A DNA stretch of 64,000 bases from Xanthomonas theicola (lineage in GTDB: Bacteria; Pseudomonadota; Gammaproteobacteria; Xanthomonadales; Xanthomonadaceae): NCBI RefSeq assembly GCF_014236795.1, contig NZ_CP049017.1, forward strand, positions 2,520,001 to 2,584,000, read 5' to 3'. This document shows positions 1 through 9,149 of the stretch, piece after piece; the stretch's first letter is position 1; every line of letters begins with the position of its first letter. The position numbers and the translations under genes were made by a program. The notes under the pieces were generated by a model. It ran no database searches. It was not told the origin of the DNA and saw only the letters and a list, made by a program, of their open reading frames with translations.

Positions 1-336
1 TACGCGGTCCTGGCGGTCTGGTGCACGCTGCTGCCGGCGCAGACCGCCGCCGCGGTCGGCTACGTCGGCCTGGACCGTTCCGGGCAGTCCGAATACCTGG
101 TCATCTACGGCGGCTTGCAGCTGGGCATGGCGTTCCTGTTCGGCTATTTCGCCCGCAGCGGGCAGTTGCGGACCGGGCTGCTGCTGGCACTCGCCTTCTA
201 TGTGCCGATCGTGCTCTACCGCGGCGCCAGCCTGCTGCGGCTGTGGCCGGTGGGGCCGACCACGACCGGCCTGGCCGTCTTCGAAATCGTGCTGCTGCTC
301 GCCGCGCTCGCGCTCTGGCGCGGCCAGCGCCGTTGA
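1..336 (+). CDS. Membrane protein, DUF4345-like (5' end outside window)
   Basis: The reading frame is open from the first base and stops at 334-336, so only the last 111 codons are present. The segment is hydrophobic, with three or four likely membrane helices, and ends in a short basic tail. The pattern of a YGGLQLGMAF helix followed by alternating Leu/Ala-rich helices resembles small four-helix DUF4345 proteins of the inner membrane, whose function is unknown. It reads toward the sigma-factor gene, with 58 bases between them, so co-transcription is possible but not shown. The family call is tentative; that it is an integral membrane protein is clear. Confidence 0.6.
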   Translation, partial: YAVLAVWCTLLPAQTAAAVGYVGLDRSGQSEYLVIYGGLQLGMAFLFGYFARSGQLRTGLLLALAFYVPIVLYRGASLLRLWPVGPTTTGLAVFEIVLLLAALALWRGQRR

Positions 337-394
337 GCGACGCCCGCGTCGAAAGCCTGTAGCATCGCGGCGACCTTCGCCACCGTTGCCCGGC

Positions 395-952
395 ATGACC
401 GAGACGCCCGATCACGACGACGCAGGACAATTGCTGGCCGCCACCGCGGCCGGCGACAGCGCCGCGTTCGAACGCCTGTACCGGACCACGTCCCCGCGCC
501 TGTTCGGCGTGTGCCTGCGCATCGTGCCGCAGCGCGGCGAAGCCGAGGACGTGCTGCAGGAGGTGTTCGCCTCGGTCTGGCGCAAGGCGGCGCAGTTCGA
601 TCCGCAACGCGCGCGCGGCCTGACCTGGCTGACCATGATCGCGCGCAACAAGGCCATCGACCATCTGCGCGCGCGCCCCCCGGCGCGGCAATCGGTGGCG
701 TTGGACGACGCCGGCGAGCTGCAAGACGACGGCCGCGACCCGCTGGCCGAAACCGAGTGGCGCGTCGCCGGGCGCCGCCTGGACGTGTGCATGGGCGAAC
801 TGGAACCGCCGCGCGGCGAACTGATCCGCACCGCGTTCTTCGAAGGCATCACCTACGAGGAACTGGCCATGCGCAGCGGGACCCCGCTGGGCACGGTCAA
901 GAGCTGGATCCGGCGCGGCCTGGCCAAGCTGAAGGCGTGCCTGGAACGATGA
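395..952 (+). CDS. sigK: ECF RNA polymerase sigma factor, SigK-like
   Basis: This 185-aa protein is an extracytoplasmic-function sigma factor that would redirect RNA polymerase to a stress regulon. Region 2 lies near residues 25-95 and includes AEDVLQEVFASVWRKA and TWLTMIARNKAIDHLR, the usual core-binding and -10 recognition helices. Region 4 lies near residues 125-180 and includes the helix-turn-helix ITYEELAMRSGTPLGTVKSWIRRGL. The ATG at 395 gives normal family length; the longer in-frame extension upstream has shadow-like composition. Its stop overlaps the start of the anti-sigma gene (ATGA), the standard arrangement for a sigma/anti-sigma pair. SigK subtype is inferred from sequence pattern and from the RskA-like partner. 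Confidence 0.9.
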   Translation: MTETPDHDDAGQLLAATAAGDSAAFERLYRTTSPRLFGVCLRIVPQRGEAEDVLQEVFASVWRKAAQFDPQRARGLTWLTMIARNKAIDHLRARPPARQSVALDDAGELQDDGRDPLAETEWRVAGRRLDVCMGELEPPRGELIRTAFFEGITYEELAMRSGTPLGTVKSWIRRGLAKLKACLER

Positions 953-1716
953 ACGCACCTGTGCCCGATCCGCAGGACACCCCGCCGCCGCGCGACGTGC
1001 TGGCCGGCGAGTACGTGCTCGGCGTGCTCGATGCGCCCGAGCGCCGCGCCGCCGAACAGCGCGTCGCCGCCGACGGCGCGTTCGCCACGGCGGTGGCGCA
1101 ATGGGAGCAGCATCTGATGCCGCTGGCCGAGGAGATCGCGCCGGTCGCGGTTCCCGAGCGCGTGTGGGTGCGGATCCGCGCGACGCTCGGCCTGAAGGCG
1201 CCCGCGCCGCGCGCGCCGGCGGCGGCGCCCGGCCTGTGGGAGAGCGTACGCGCGTGGCGCTGGTTGAGCGCCGGCGGTTTCGCCACCGCGGCGGCCTGCC
1301 TGTTCGCGCTGTTGGTGGCGCGCACGCCGCCGGTTCCGCCGGTGGCGACGACGCCGGCCGACAGCGGCATCGCGATGACGTCCACGCTGATGCAGGACGA
1401 CGGCGAGCCCGGCTACGTGGTGCTGATGGATGCCGACAAGCGGCGCATCACCCTGACGCCGCTGGCCGGCAGCCGCGACGCCGCGCGCGTGCCGGAACTG
1501 TGGCTGATCCCGGCCGACGGCAAGGCCCGCTCGATGGGCGTGTTCGACGACGCGCAGGCGCATGCGGCGCGCATCCCCGACGCGCTGATGCCGCTGCTCA
1601 GCGACGGCGCCTTGCTGGCGGTGACGCTGGAACCGCCCGGCGGCGCGCCCAGCGGCGTCGCCACCGGTCCGATCGTCGCCAAGGGCGGCATCAACACGCT
1701 GCACCTGGCCCCGTAG
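949..1716 (+). CDS. Anti-sigma factor, RskA-like membrane protein
   Basis: This 255-aa protein has an N-terminal sigma-binding domain (about residues 1-80, starting LAGEYVLGVLDAPERRAAEQ), one membrane helix (about residues 104-122, WLSAGGFATAAACLFALLVA) and a periplasmic C-terminal domain ending in a repetitive substrate-like fold (VPELWLIPADGKARSMGVF). That is the RskA / anti-sigma-K layout. It should hold the upstream sigma factor at the inner membrane until regulated proteolysis releases it. No zinc-binding ChrR-type motif (HxxxCxxC) is visible. The ATG overlaps the sigma factor stop. It is translationally coupled and almost certainly the cognate inhibitor of SigK. Confidence 0.88.
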   Translation: MNAPVPDPQDTPPPRDVLAGEYVLGVLDAPERRAAEQRVAADGAFATAVAQWEQHLMPLAEEIAPVAVPERVWVRIRATLGLKAPAPRAPAAAPGLWESVRAWRWLSAGGFATAAACLFALLVARTPPVPPVATTPADSGIAMTSTLMQDDGEPGYVVLMDADKRRITLTPLAGSRDAARVPELWLIPADGKARSMGVFDDAQAHAARIPDALMPLLSDGALLAVTLEPPGGAPSGVATGPIVAKGGINTLHLAP

Positions 1717-1720
1717 TCGC

Positions 1721-1741
1721 CGCGGCGCGGACCGCGCCGCG
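1721..1741 (+). terminator. GC-rich hairpin after the sigma/anti-sigma pair
   Basis: A perfect 9-bp stem (CGCGGCGCG, GAC loop, CGCGCCGCG) begins 4 bases after the anti-sigma stop. There is no following T-run, so this is a stable hairpin that may slow or protect the transcript rather than a classical intrinsic terminator. Confidence 0.4.
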
Positions 1742-2233
1742 CGTGTGCCTGCAGGCGACTCCCTGCTTCGCTCGGGACCATGGCCCCCTTTTTCCGGGGC
1801 AAGGTGCCCGAAGGGGCGGATACGGATACGCGCCAAGCCGTGGAAATGCGTGCGCGCGAGTGCTGTCGGTACCGATGCGTCCTCACCCCGACCCCGTTCC
1901 CGGCGCAAGAGGCAGCGACGCGATCGCGATGCCGCCGGCACGCTGCGCCGCACGCCGTAGACAAGATCCCGAGGGAGCGAGCGGACAGGCGCGCGCATTC
2001 ACCCTGCCACCACTGGCGCGCAGGCAGCATCGCAGCAGCCGTCGCGCATACGCTGGACAGCCGATCTTCCGACGATTCCGACCTGCGTGGACGCTGCAGC
2101 GAGCGGCGACCGCTCTGTGCTGCCGTAGCCGGCCATCCCGTGCCTGCAGCCCCGTGCAGCGACGGCGCGACGCGAATGCATCCGTCTCCCGGCTTTGCCC
2201 GTATCGCTATCCCAATCCCCATGAGAAGCGCTT
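1742..2233. other. 492-bp gene-free spacer before the lipid operon
   Basis: No convincing gene is present: open frames here have arginine/proline-rich shadow composition and no good ribosome binding site. The promoter of the downstream lipid operon is expected in this interval and could be a target of the upstream sigma factor, but I could not pick a specific -35/-10 pair with confidence. Confidence 0.5.
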
Positions 2234-3229
2234 GTGCCGAGCCCCGTTCCGGACCATTCCCGTACACCGACCACCGCGCCCGCCGCTGCGCCCGTGCCGC
2301 GCGGCGGCCGCGTGGCGGGCACGCTGCGGCGCTGGTTCGACACCGGCGCGGAGATCGCGCTGGACGAGGCCCGCGCCGACCGCATCGACTGGCTGCGTGC
2401 GGCCCCCTACTTCGGCCTGCACCTGGCCTGCCTGGCCGTGTTCTGGGTCGGCGTATCGTGGTTCGCGGTGGGCATGGCCGTGGCGATGTACGCGGTGCGC
2501 ATGTTCGCGCTCACCGGTTTCTATCACCGCTATTTCGCCCACCGCGCGTTCAAGACCTCGCGGGCGGTGCAGTTCCTGTTCGCCGCGCTCGGCGCCACCT
2601 GCGTGCAGCGCGGCCCGCTGTGGTGGGCCGCGCATCATCGCAACCACCATCGCCACACCGACACCCCGGCCGATCCGCATTCGCCGCGCCAGCACGGCTT
2701 CTGGTGGAGCCATAGCGGCTGGTTCCTGACCCCGCACGGTTTCCGTACCGACTGGGAGGCGATCCCGGACCTGCGCCGCTTCCCGGAACTGCGCTTCCTC
2801 GACCGGTTCGACCTGCTGCTGCCGGTGCTGCTGGCGCTGGCGCTGTTCCTGCTCGGCGGCTGGCTGCAGCGCCACGTTCCGCAACTGGGCACCGATGGGC
2901 CGCAGTTGCTGGTATGGGGCTTCTTCGTCTCCACCGTGGCGCTGTTCCATGCCACCTTCACCATCAACTCGTTGGCGCATCGCTTCGGCAGCCGCCGTTT
3001 CGACACCCGCGACGACAGCCGCAACAACGCCTGGCTGGCCCTGTTGACCTTCGGCGAAGGCTGGCACAACAACCACCATTTCTTCCCGGGCGCGGCGCGG
3101 CAGGGCTTTCACTGGTGGGAAGTCGATCTCACCTGGTATGGCCTGAAGGCGCTGTCGTGGACCGGGCTGGTGCGCGAACTCAAGCCGGTGCCGGCGGCCT
3201 TGCTGCGCGCACAGGCGCGCGCACGATGA
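2234..3229 (+). CDS. Acyl-CoA / fatty acid desaturase, delta-9 type
   Basis: This 331-aa integral membrane diiron desaturase would introduce a cis double bond into acyl chains. The three histidine boxes of the acyl-CoA desaturase family are all present: HRYFAH (about residue 99), HRNHH (about 136) and HNNHH (about 279). Paired hydrophobic stretches surround them (about 55-90, 112-130, 195-215, 230-255). The start is a GTG at 2234; no ATG in frame gives a sensible N-terminus. It opens a run of six genes joined by four-base ATGA overlaps, so it is the first gene of a lipid-remodelling operon. Its double bond would supply the substrate for the cyclopropane synthase further down. Confidence 0.88.
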   Translation: MPSPVPDHSRTPTTAPAAAPVPRGGRVAGTLRRWFDTGAEIALDEARADRIDWLRAAPYFGLHLACLAVFWVGVSWFAVGMAVAMYAVRMFALTGFYHRYFAHRAFKTSRAVQFLFAALGATCVQRGPLWWAAHHRNHHRHTDTPADPHSPRQHGFWWSHSGWFLTPHGFRTDWEAIPDLRRFPELRFLDRFDLLLPVLLALALFLLGGWLQRHVPQLGTDGPQLLVWGFFVSTVALFHATFTINSLAHRFGSRRFDTRDDSRNNAWLALLTFGEGWHNNHHFFPGAARQGFHWWEVDLTWYGLKALSWTGLVRELKPVPAALLRAQARAR

Positions 3230-4488
3230 GCCGGATCGCGGTGGTGGGCGCCGGGATCGCCGGGATGGGGGCGGCATGGCTGCTGTCGCAGCGGCACGAG
3301 GTCACCCTGTACGAGGCCGCCAACTACCTGGGCGGGCACACTCACACCCATGCGATCGAACTGGACGGCGCGCGGTACGCGGTGGACAGCGGCTTCATCG
3401 TGTTCAACCCGCAGCACTACCCGCTGCTGAGCAGGCTGTTCGCGCAACTGGACGTGGCATCGCAGCCGACCACGATGAGCTTCTCGGTGCACGAGGCGCG
3501 CACCGGCCTGGAGTACAACGCCGGCAGCCTCGGCGGGCTGTTCTGCCAGCCCGGCAATCTGGCCAGCCCGCGATTCTGGCGCATGCTGCGCGACCTGCGC
3601 CGCTTCTACCGGCAGGCGCCGCAGGTGCTAGACAGCCCCGACCAGACGCAGCTGACCCTGGGCGAGTTCCTGCAGCGGCATGGCTATTCGGAGGTGTTCC
3701 GCGACGCGCATCTGGTGCCGATGGCGTCGGCGCTGTGGTCCTCGCCGTCGCAGCAAATCTTGCAGTTCCCGATGCGCCAGCTGATCGGCTTCATGGCCAA
3801 CCACCACATGCTGCAAATCGGCGGCCGGCCGCAGTGGCAGGTGGTCGAAGGCGGCTCCGACAGCTACGTGCGCGCGCTGCGCAGCCGCTGGCGGGTGCGC
3901 GAGCGCATCGGCACGCCGGTACGCTCGGTACAACGGCTGTCGCAGGGCGTATCGGTGCTGACCGAGGCCGACAGCGATGCAGACGCCCGGCACTACGACC
4001 ACGTGGTGCTGGCCTGCCACGCCGACGACGCCTTGCGCCTGCTCAACGACGCCAGCGCCGCCGAGCGCGACATCCTCGGCGCGATCGCCTACCAGGACAA
4101 CGACACCGTGCTGCACACCGATGCGCGCGTGCTGCCGCGCAATCGCCGCGCCTGGGCCGCATGGAACGCGCACGTGCCGGCCGATCCGGATGCGCCGTGC
4201 ACGGTCAGCTACTGGATGAACGCGCTGCAATCGATCCGCTCGCCGCACCCGTTCATCGTCAGCCTCAACCGCGACGGCGACATCGACCAGGCCAAGGTGC
4301 TGCGGCGCATGCGCTACCGGCATCCGCTGCAGACCCAGGCCTCGGTGGCGGCGCAGGCGCGCAAGGGCGAGATCCAGGGCCAGCGCGGCACCTGGTTCGC
4401 CGGCGCCGGCTGGGGATTCGGTTTCCACGAGGACGGCCTGCGCAGCGCGGTCGACGTCGCTGTCGGACTCGGGGTCCCCTGGCCATGA
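3226..4488 (+). CDS. FAD-dependent amine-oxidase-family oxidoreductase
   Basis: This 420-aa flavoprotein has an N-terminal Rossmann dinucleotide-binding motif ([16 protein letters not shown], about residues 6-20) followed by [15 protein letters not shown], the FAD-contact region of NAD(P)-binding amine-oxidase-like proteins. A C-terminal FAD-closing segment ([23 protein letters not shown]) is present. Members of this family sit next to DUF1365 and cyclopropane synthase genes in many proteobacteria, where they are linked to membrane fatty acid modification during photo-oxidative stress. The exact reaction is not known from sequence. ATGA overlaps with both neighbours indicate tight translational coupling. 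Confidence 0.85.
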   Translation: MSRIAVVGAGIAGMGAAWLLSQRHEVTLYEAANYLGGHTHTHAIELDGARYAVDSGFIVFNPQHYPLLSRLFAQLDVASQPTTMSFSVHEARTGLEYNAGSLGGLFCQPGNLASPRFWRMLRDLRRFYRQAPQVLDSPDQTQLTLGEFLQRHGYSEVFRDAHLVPMASALWSSPSQQILQFPMRQLIGFMANHHMLQIGGRPQWQVVEGGSDSYVRALRSRWRVRERIGTPVRSVQRLSQGVSVLTEADSDADARHYDHVVLACHADDALRLLNDASAAERDILGAIAYQDNDTVLHTDARVLPRNRRAWAAWNAHVPADPDAPCTVSYWMNALQSIRSPHPFIVSLNRDGDIDQAKVLRRMRYRHPLQTQASVAAQARKGEIQGQRGTWFAGAGWGFGFHEDGLRSAVDVAVGLGVPWP

Positions 4489-5348
4489 ACCTGCTGCGCA
4501 GCGCTACCGTGTCCGCCCCCCCGGCTGGCGCCGTCTCGACAACGCCGGCGGCGGCGGGCACGACCACCCACGGGCTGCACAGTGCGATCTACAGTGGCTG
4601 GATCCGGCACCGGCGCTATGCGCCCAAGGCGCTGGCGTTCCGCTATCCGATTTTCCTGATGTACCTGGACCTGGCCGAACTCGAGCAGGTGTTCGCGCGG
4701 CGCTGGCTGTGGTCGGTCGGCCGCCGCAACCTGGCGCAGTTCCGCCGCAGCGACTACCTGGGCGATCCGGCGCAGCCGCTGGACGAGGCGGTGCGCGACC
4801 GCGTGCAGCAGCACAGCGGCGAGCGCCCGCTCGGCCCGGTGCGCATGCTCACACACCTGCGCTACTTCGGCCACTGCTTCAATCCGGTCACGTTCTACTA
4901 CTGCCACGACGCGCAGCTGCGCCTGCACAGCATCGTCGCCGAGATCACCAATACGCCGTGGCGGCAGCGCCATGCCTACGTGCTGCCGGTGGCCGCCGCG
5001 CGCCGCCACGGCAGCGTACACGCCTGGCGCTTGGACAAGCGCTTCCACGTCTCTCCGTTCATGGCGATGGCACACGAATACGCATGGCGCTGCAGCGAAC
5101 CGGGCGCGCAGCTGCGCGTGCACATGGACGTGCTCGATGCGCAGCCGGCGGCCAGGCGCTTCGACGCCACGCTGGTGCTGCAGCGGCGCGAGATCTCCGG
5201 CGCCAGCCTGGCGCGCACGCTGCTGCGTTATCCGGCGATGAGCCTGCAGGTCGTGGCCAAGATCCACTGGCAGGCGCTGCGCCTGTGGCTGCGCGGCAAT
5301 CCGGTGCACGACCACCCCGACCATTCCCTTCCGCGAGAACGCCGATGA
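4485..5348 (+). CDS. DUF1365 family protein
   Basis: This 287-aa DUF1365 protein has the conserved core YSGWIRHRRYAPKALAFRYP near the N-terminus (about residues 36-56) and HLRYFGHCFNPVTFYYC (about 124-141), both diagnostic of the family. The biochemical role is unresolved; the genetic context is always lipid modification with a flavoprotein and a cyclopropane-synthase homologue. The first 30 residues are Ala/Thr/Pro-rich and may be poorly conserved, so a start slightly downstream cannot be excluded. The ATG at 4485 is supported by its overlap with the preceding stop. Confidence 0.85.
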   Translation: MNLLRSATVSAPPAGAVSTTPAAAGTTTHGLHSAIYSGWIRHRRYAPKALAFRYPIFLMYLDLAELEQVFARRWLWSVGRRNLAQFRRSDYLGDPAQPLDEAVRDRVQQHSGERPLGPVRMLTHLRYFGHCFNPVTFYYCHDAQLRLHSIVAEITNTPWRQRHAYVLPVAAARRHGSVHAWRLDKRFHVSPFMAMAHEYAWRCSEPGAQLRVHMDVLDAQPAARRFDATLVLQRREISGASLARTLLRYPAMSLQVVAKIHWQALRLWLRGNPVHDHPDHSLPRERR

Positions 5349-6670
5349 ACGCTCCGCCCGCGCCCTCCTCCGCTTCCGTCGCGCTTGCCCCCGCCGCGCC
5401 GCCGCTGCGCGGCCTCGACCGCATGCTGCGGCGGCGCCTGTTCGCCACCCTGGACGGCCTGCGCGACGGCCAGCTACGCATCGAGGAAGCCGGCACGATC
5501 ACCACACTGGGCCATGCCGCGCCGGGCGCGCACGCCGGCGCCGCGCTGCAGGCGCAGCTGCGCATCCACGATCCGCGCTTCTATCGCCAAGCCGCACTGA
5601 ACGGCAGCGTCGGCGTCGGCGAGGCGTACATGGACGGGCTGTGGGAGTGCGACGATCTGGTCGCCTTGGTGCGGCTGCTAGTGCGCAACCGCGACCGCCT
5701 GGACGCGATGGAGACCGGCCTGGCCCGCCTCGGCGGCCTGGCGATGCGCGGCCTGCACGCGCTGGCGCGCAACACCCGCGCCGGCAGCCGCCGCAACATC
5801 GCCGCGCACTACGACCTGGGCAATCCGCTGTTCGAACTGTTCCTGGACCGCAACCTGATGTACTCCTCGGCGATCTTCCGCGACGCGGACGCCGCGCTCG
5901 GCGACGCCGCGCTGGAGCGCGCCGCCGAGCGCAAGCTGCAGCGCATCTGCGCCAAGCTCGCGCTGCAGCCGCATCACCATCTGGTCGAGATCGGCAGCGG
6001 CTGGGGCGGCTTCGCGCTGCATGCGGCCAAGCACCACGGTTGCCGCGTCACCACCGCCACGATCTCGCGCGAGCAGTACGAGCTGGCGCGGCAGCGCGTG
6101 GACGCGGCCGGCCTGTCCGATCGCGTCGAGGTGCTGCTGCGCGACTACCGCGACCTCGACGGCCGCTACGACCGGCTGGTCTCGATCGAGATGATCGAGG
6201 CGATCGGCCACCAGTACCTGGACACCTATTTCGGCAAGGTCGGCGCGCTGCTCAAGGACGACGGCCAGGCGCTGATCCAGGCCATCACCATCGAGGACCA
6301 CCGCTACGCGCAGGCGCTGGCTTCGGTGGACTTCATCAAGCGCCACATCTTTCCCGGCAGCTTCATCCCCTCGGTGGCGGCGATGACCGGCGCGGTCGCG
6401 CGCGCCAGCGACCTGCGCCTGTTCAACCTGGAAGACATCGGTCCCAGCTATGCGCTGACCCTGCGCGCCTGGCGCCAGCGCTTCATGGCCAGGCTGCCGC
6501 AGGTCCGCGCGCTGGGCTACGACGAACGCTTCATCCGCATGTGGGAGTTCTACCTGGCCTATTGCGAAGGCGGCTTCCTGGAACGCTCGATCGGCGACGT
6601 GCACCTGTGGCTGAGCAAGCCCGGCGCGCGCCCGGCGCAGTTCGCGCCGCCATTGGCGCACGACGCATGA
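5345..6670 (+). CDS. cfa: Cyclopropane-fatty-acyl-phospholipid synthase
   Basis: This 441-aa enzyme would transfer a methylene group from S-adenosylmethionine to the double bond of membrane phospholipid acyl chains. The SAM motif I is clear (LVEIGSGWGGFALHAA, about residues 214-229). Downstream it has SIEMIEAIGHQYLDTYF and the family-typical QAITIEDHRYAQ and KRHIFPGSFIPS segments that line the acyl-binding site. An N-terminal SCP2-like portion (about residues 20-110) precedes the methyltransferase domain, as in full-length Cfa. It lies inside the operon with ATGA overlaps on both sides, and it would act on the product of the desaturase four genes upstream. Confidence 0.88.
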   Translation: MNAPPAPSSASVALAPAAPPLRGLDRMLRRRLFATLDGLRDGQLRIEEAGTITTLGHAAPGAHAGAALQAQLRIHDPRFYRQAALNGSVGVGEAYMDGLWECDDLVALVRLLVRNRDRLDAMETGLARLGGLAMRGLHALARNTRAGSRRNIAAHYDLGNPLFELFLDRNLMYSSAIFRDADAALGDAALERAAERKLQRICAKLALQPHHHLVEIGSGWGGFALHAAKHHGCRVTTATISREQYELARQRVDAAGLSDRVEVLLRDYRDLDGRYDRLVSIEMIEAIGHQYLDTYFGKVGALLKDDGQALIQAITIEDHRYAQALASVDFIKRHIFPGSFIPSVAAMTGAVARASDLRLFNLEDIGPSYALTLRAWRQRFMARLPQVRALGYDERFIRMWEFYLAYCEGGFLERSIGDVHLWLSKPGARPAQFAPPLAHDA

Positions 6671-7218
6671 GCAACCTGGCCAACTACGTCGCGCTGCAGG
6701 CGCTGTGGCTGGCCGCGGTGGCCGGCGCCGGCCACGGGCTGGCCTGGGCCGGCCCGGCGGCGCTGGCGCTGTTCGCGCTGTACCAGTTGCAGCCGCGCCG
6801 CCGCGCGCGCGGCGACGCGACGCTGATGGCGCTGGCGCTGCTGCTCGGCGCCGGCGTCGACACCGCGCTGGCCGCCGGCGGCTGGGTGCGCTACGCCGCG
6901 GCGCTGCCGCCGGCGCCGTGGGCGCCGCTGTGGATCCTGGCGCTGTGGGCCGGCTTCGCGCTGACCTTCAACCATTCGCTGGCCTGGGTCATGCACCGCC
7001 CATGGCGCGCGGCGCTGTTCGGCGCGGTGTTCGGCCCCTTGGGCTATGTGCTGGCCGCGCGCGGCTGGCAGGCGCTGACCCTGGGCGCGCCGTGGCTGCA
7101 CGCCGTGTTCGCGCTGGCGCTGGCCTGGGCCGCGGCGCTGGCCTTGCTGAGCCTGGCGACACGGCGCCTGGCCGCACCGGCCCGGTCCGCGCCGCTCGGC
7201 GCCGGAGCCGCTCCATGA
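6667..7218 (+). CDS. DUF2878 membrane protein
   Basis: This 183-aa protein is almost wholly hydrophobic, with about five predicted membrane helices and the segment FALTFNHSLAWVMHRPWRAA characteristic of DUF2878. The function is unknown. The family is found nearly always in clusters with cyclopropane synthase, DUF1365 and an ECF sigma factor, which matches this operon. The start at 6667 overlaps the cfa stop by ATGA and the stop overlaps the next start in the same way. Confidence 0.82.
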   Translation: MSNLANYVALQALWLAAVAGAGHGLAWAGPAALALFALYQLQPRRRARGDATLMALALLLGAGVDTALAAGGWVRYAAALPPAPWAPLWILALWAGFALTFNHSLAWVMHRPWRAALFGAVFGPLGYVLAARGWQALTLGAPWLHAVFALALAWAAALALLSLATRRLAAPARSAPLGAGAAP

Positions 7219-7997
7219 ACGCCTGGCCGCTGTTGCACGTGGGCGTCTTCACCGCGCTGGCGATTCTCGCCGGCTGGGCCTGGCAGCGGCGCAGCCGCAA
7301 CGCCGGCGTGGTCGATGTGCTGTGGGCGGGGTGCATGGCGCTGGCCGCGGTGTACTGCGCCTGGCGCGCCGACGGCGCCGCGCTGCCGCGCGTGCTGACC
7401 GCGGCGATGGGCGGGCTGTGGGGCGCGCGCCTGGCCTGGCACCTGGGCGTGCGCGTGTTCGGCGACGCGCACGAGGACGGCCGCTACCGCGCGCTGCGCG
7501 CGCACTGGCACGGCGACCAGCGCCGCTTCCTGCTGTTCTTCCTCGGCCAGGCGCTGGTGGTGGTGCTGTTCGCGGTGCCGCTGTCGATCGCCGCGTACAA
7601 TCCGCTGCCGCACTGGAACGTGTGGACCACGCTGGCGCTGGCGACCTGGCTGCTGGCGGTGGGCGGGGAAAGCCTGGCCGACCGCCAGCTGGCCGCGTTC
7701 CGCGCCGGTGCCGGCAATCACGGCAAGACCTGCCGCCGCGGCCTGTGGCGCTACTCGCGGCATCCGAACTATTTCTTCGAGTTCGTGCACTGGTTCGCCT
7801 ACGTGTTCCTGGCGGTGGGCGGCGGCGCGCTGTGGGTCGGCCTCGCCGCGCTGGGGCCGCTGCTGATGTTCGCGTTCCTGTACCGCGTCACCGGCATTCC
7901 CTACACCGAACAACAGGCGCTGCGCTCGCGCGGCCAGGACTACGCCGACTACCAGCGCAGCACCAGCGCCTTCTTTCCATTGCCGCCGCGGCAATGA
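7215..7997 (+). CDS. DUF1295 / steroid 5-alpha-reductase-like membrane protein
   Basis: This 260-aa inner-membrane protein has about six helices. The C-terminal half carries the isoprenylcysteine methyltransferase/steroid reductase signature: GLWRYSRHPNYFFEFVHWFAY (about residues 174-194) and a final TGIPYTEQQALRSRGQDYADY. DUF1295 proteins are thought to reduce or modify lipid double bonds with NADPH, though the substrate here is unknown. It belongs to the same coupled operon. The stop is followed by a 22-base gap with AGGAG before the last gene. Confidence 0.85.
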   Translation: MNAWPLLHVGVFTALAILAGWAWQRRSRNAGVVDVLWAGCMALAAVYCAWRADGAALPRVLTAAMGGLWGARLAWHLGVRVFGDAHEDGRYRALRAHWHGDQRRFLLFFLGQALVVVLFAVPLSIAAYNPLPHWNVWTTLALATWLLAVGGESLADRQLAAFRAGAGNHGKTCRRGLWRYSRHPNYFFEFVHWFAYVFLAVGGGALWVGLAALGPLLMFAFLYRVTGIPYTEQQALRSRGQDYADYQRSTSAFFPLPPRQ

Positions 7998-8019
7998 TCC
8001 CGCTTCAGGAGACCCGCCG

Positions 8020-9096
8020 ATGTCCAGCACCCTCGCCACCACGCCTCCACCGACGCTGCCCGCCGAACCGCTGGCCACGCGCGTGGCCGAATCCGGCCTG
8101 CTGCCCGACGCGCTGCTGCGCGGCGCGATGCGCAGGCTATGCGCGCAACGCCTGCGCGATGAACGCAGCGGCGGCGCCGACGCCGCCTGGGAGCGCCAGC
8201 GCGCGTTCCTCGAGGCCTTGCGCGGCAGCGCCATCGCGATCGAGACCGAGGCGGCCAACCGCCAGCACTACGAGCTGCCGCCGCGCTTCTTCGCGCTGTG
8301 CCTGGGCAAGCGCCTGAAGTACAGCAGCTGCTACTGGGACGCCGGCACCGCCGACCTGGACGCGGCCGAGGAACGCATGCTGCACCTGTACGCCGAACGC
8401 GCGCAGCTGCGCGACCGCCAGCGCATCCTGGAGCTGGGCTGCGGCTGGGGCTCGCTGACCCTGTGGATGGCCGAGCACTACCCCGGCGCGCGCATCACCG
8501 CGGTATCCAACTCGCGGCCGCAGCGCGAACACATCCAGGCGCAGTGCCATGCGCGCGGGCTGGACAATGTCACCGTCATCACCCACGACGCCAACACCCT
8601 GACCTTGCCGGCCGACAGCTACGACCGCGTGGTGTCGATCGAGATGTTCGAGCACATGCGCAACTACCGCGAACTGCTGGCCCGGATCGGCCACTGGCTG
8701 GTGCCGGGCGGCAAGCTGTTCGTGCACATCTTCTGCCACCGCGACCTGGCCTACCCGTTCGAGGTGCAGGGCGAGGACAACTGGATGGGCCGGCATTTCT
8801 TCACCGGCGGGTTGATGCCCGCGGCCGACACCCTGCTGCAGTTCCAGGACGATCTGGCGCTGGAACGGCGCTGGCTGCTCTCCGGCGAGCACTACCAGAA
8901 AACCGCCAATGCCTGGCTGCGCAACCAAGACCGGCACCGCGCCGAACTGATGCCGGTGCTGCAGGCCACCTACGGCGCCGACGCCGGGATCTGGTGGCAA
9001 CGCTGGCGCATGTTCTGGATGGCCTGCGCCGAACTGTTCGGCTACGACTGCGGCCAGCAGTGGGGCGTGGCGCATTACCGGTTCGTGAGGCGCTGA
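8020..9096 (+). CDS. SAM-dependent methyltransferase, cyclopropane-synthase-like
   Basis: This 358-aa class I methyltransferase is related to cyclopropane synthases and to plant coclaurine N-methyltransferase-like enzymes. SAM motif I is ILELGCGWGSLTLWMAEHYP (about residues 137-156), followed by VVSIEMFEHMRNYRELLARI. The N-terminal acyl-binding segment includes NRQHYELPPRFFALCLGKRLKYSSCYW. It is a second, divergent member beside the true Cfa in the operon, which suggests it methylates or closes a different position. In Rhodobacter a related gene set makes furan fatty acids; assignment to that pathway here is inference. An AGGAG lies 7 bases before the ATG. Confidence 0.85.
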   Translation: MSSTLATTPPPTLPAEPLATRVAESGLLPDALLRGAMRRLCAQRLRDERSGGADAAWERQRAFLEALRGSAIAIETEAANRQHYELPPRFFALCLGKRLKYSSCYWDAGTADLDAAEERMLHLYAERAQLRDRQRILELGCGWGSLTLWMAEHYPGARITAVSNSRPQREHIQAQCHARGLDNVTVITHDANTLTLPADSYDRVVSIEMFEHMRNYRELLARIGHWLVPGGKLFVHIFCHRDLAYPFEVQGEDNWMGRHFFTGGLMPAADTLLQFQDDLALERRWLLSGEHYQKTANAWLRNQDRHRAELMPVLQATYGADAGIWWQRWRMFWMACAELFGYDCGQQWGVAHYRFVRR

Positions 9097-9097
9097 A

Positions 9098-9149
9098 GGA
9101 CTCGGGACTCGGGACTCGGGACTCGGGACTCGGGACTCGGGACTCGGGA
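9098..9149. repeat. Seven tandem CTCGGGA heptads
   Basis: Positions 9101-9149 are seven exact head-to-tail copies of CTCGGGA, beginning 2 bases after the stop of the methyltransferase gene. The same heptad in inverse orientation (GGTCCCGAGTCCCGA) occurs at 9304-9318, just past the end of ridA. The two arrays therefore face each other across the convergent gene junction and could fold into a long hairpin. Confidence 0.9.

Noticed and set aside
1745..1960. 71-aa ORF between the anti-sigma factor and the desaturase
   Set aside because: Arg/Pro/Ser-rich composition, no ribosome site and no family; likely chance.
3628..4428. Long antisense ORFs inside the lipid operon and elsewhere
   Set aside because: GC-rich codon use opens all frames; these ORFs are Arg/His/Ala-rich, lack ribosome sites and have no recognisable motifs.
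9098..9149. CRISPR-like array of short repeats
   Set aside because: The repeat unit is 7 bp with no spacers and no cas genes nearby; it is a simple tandem repeat.
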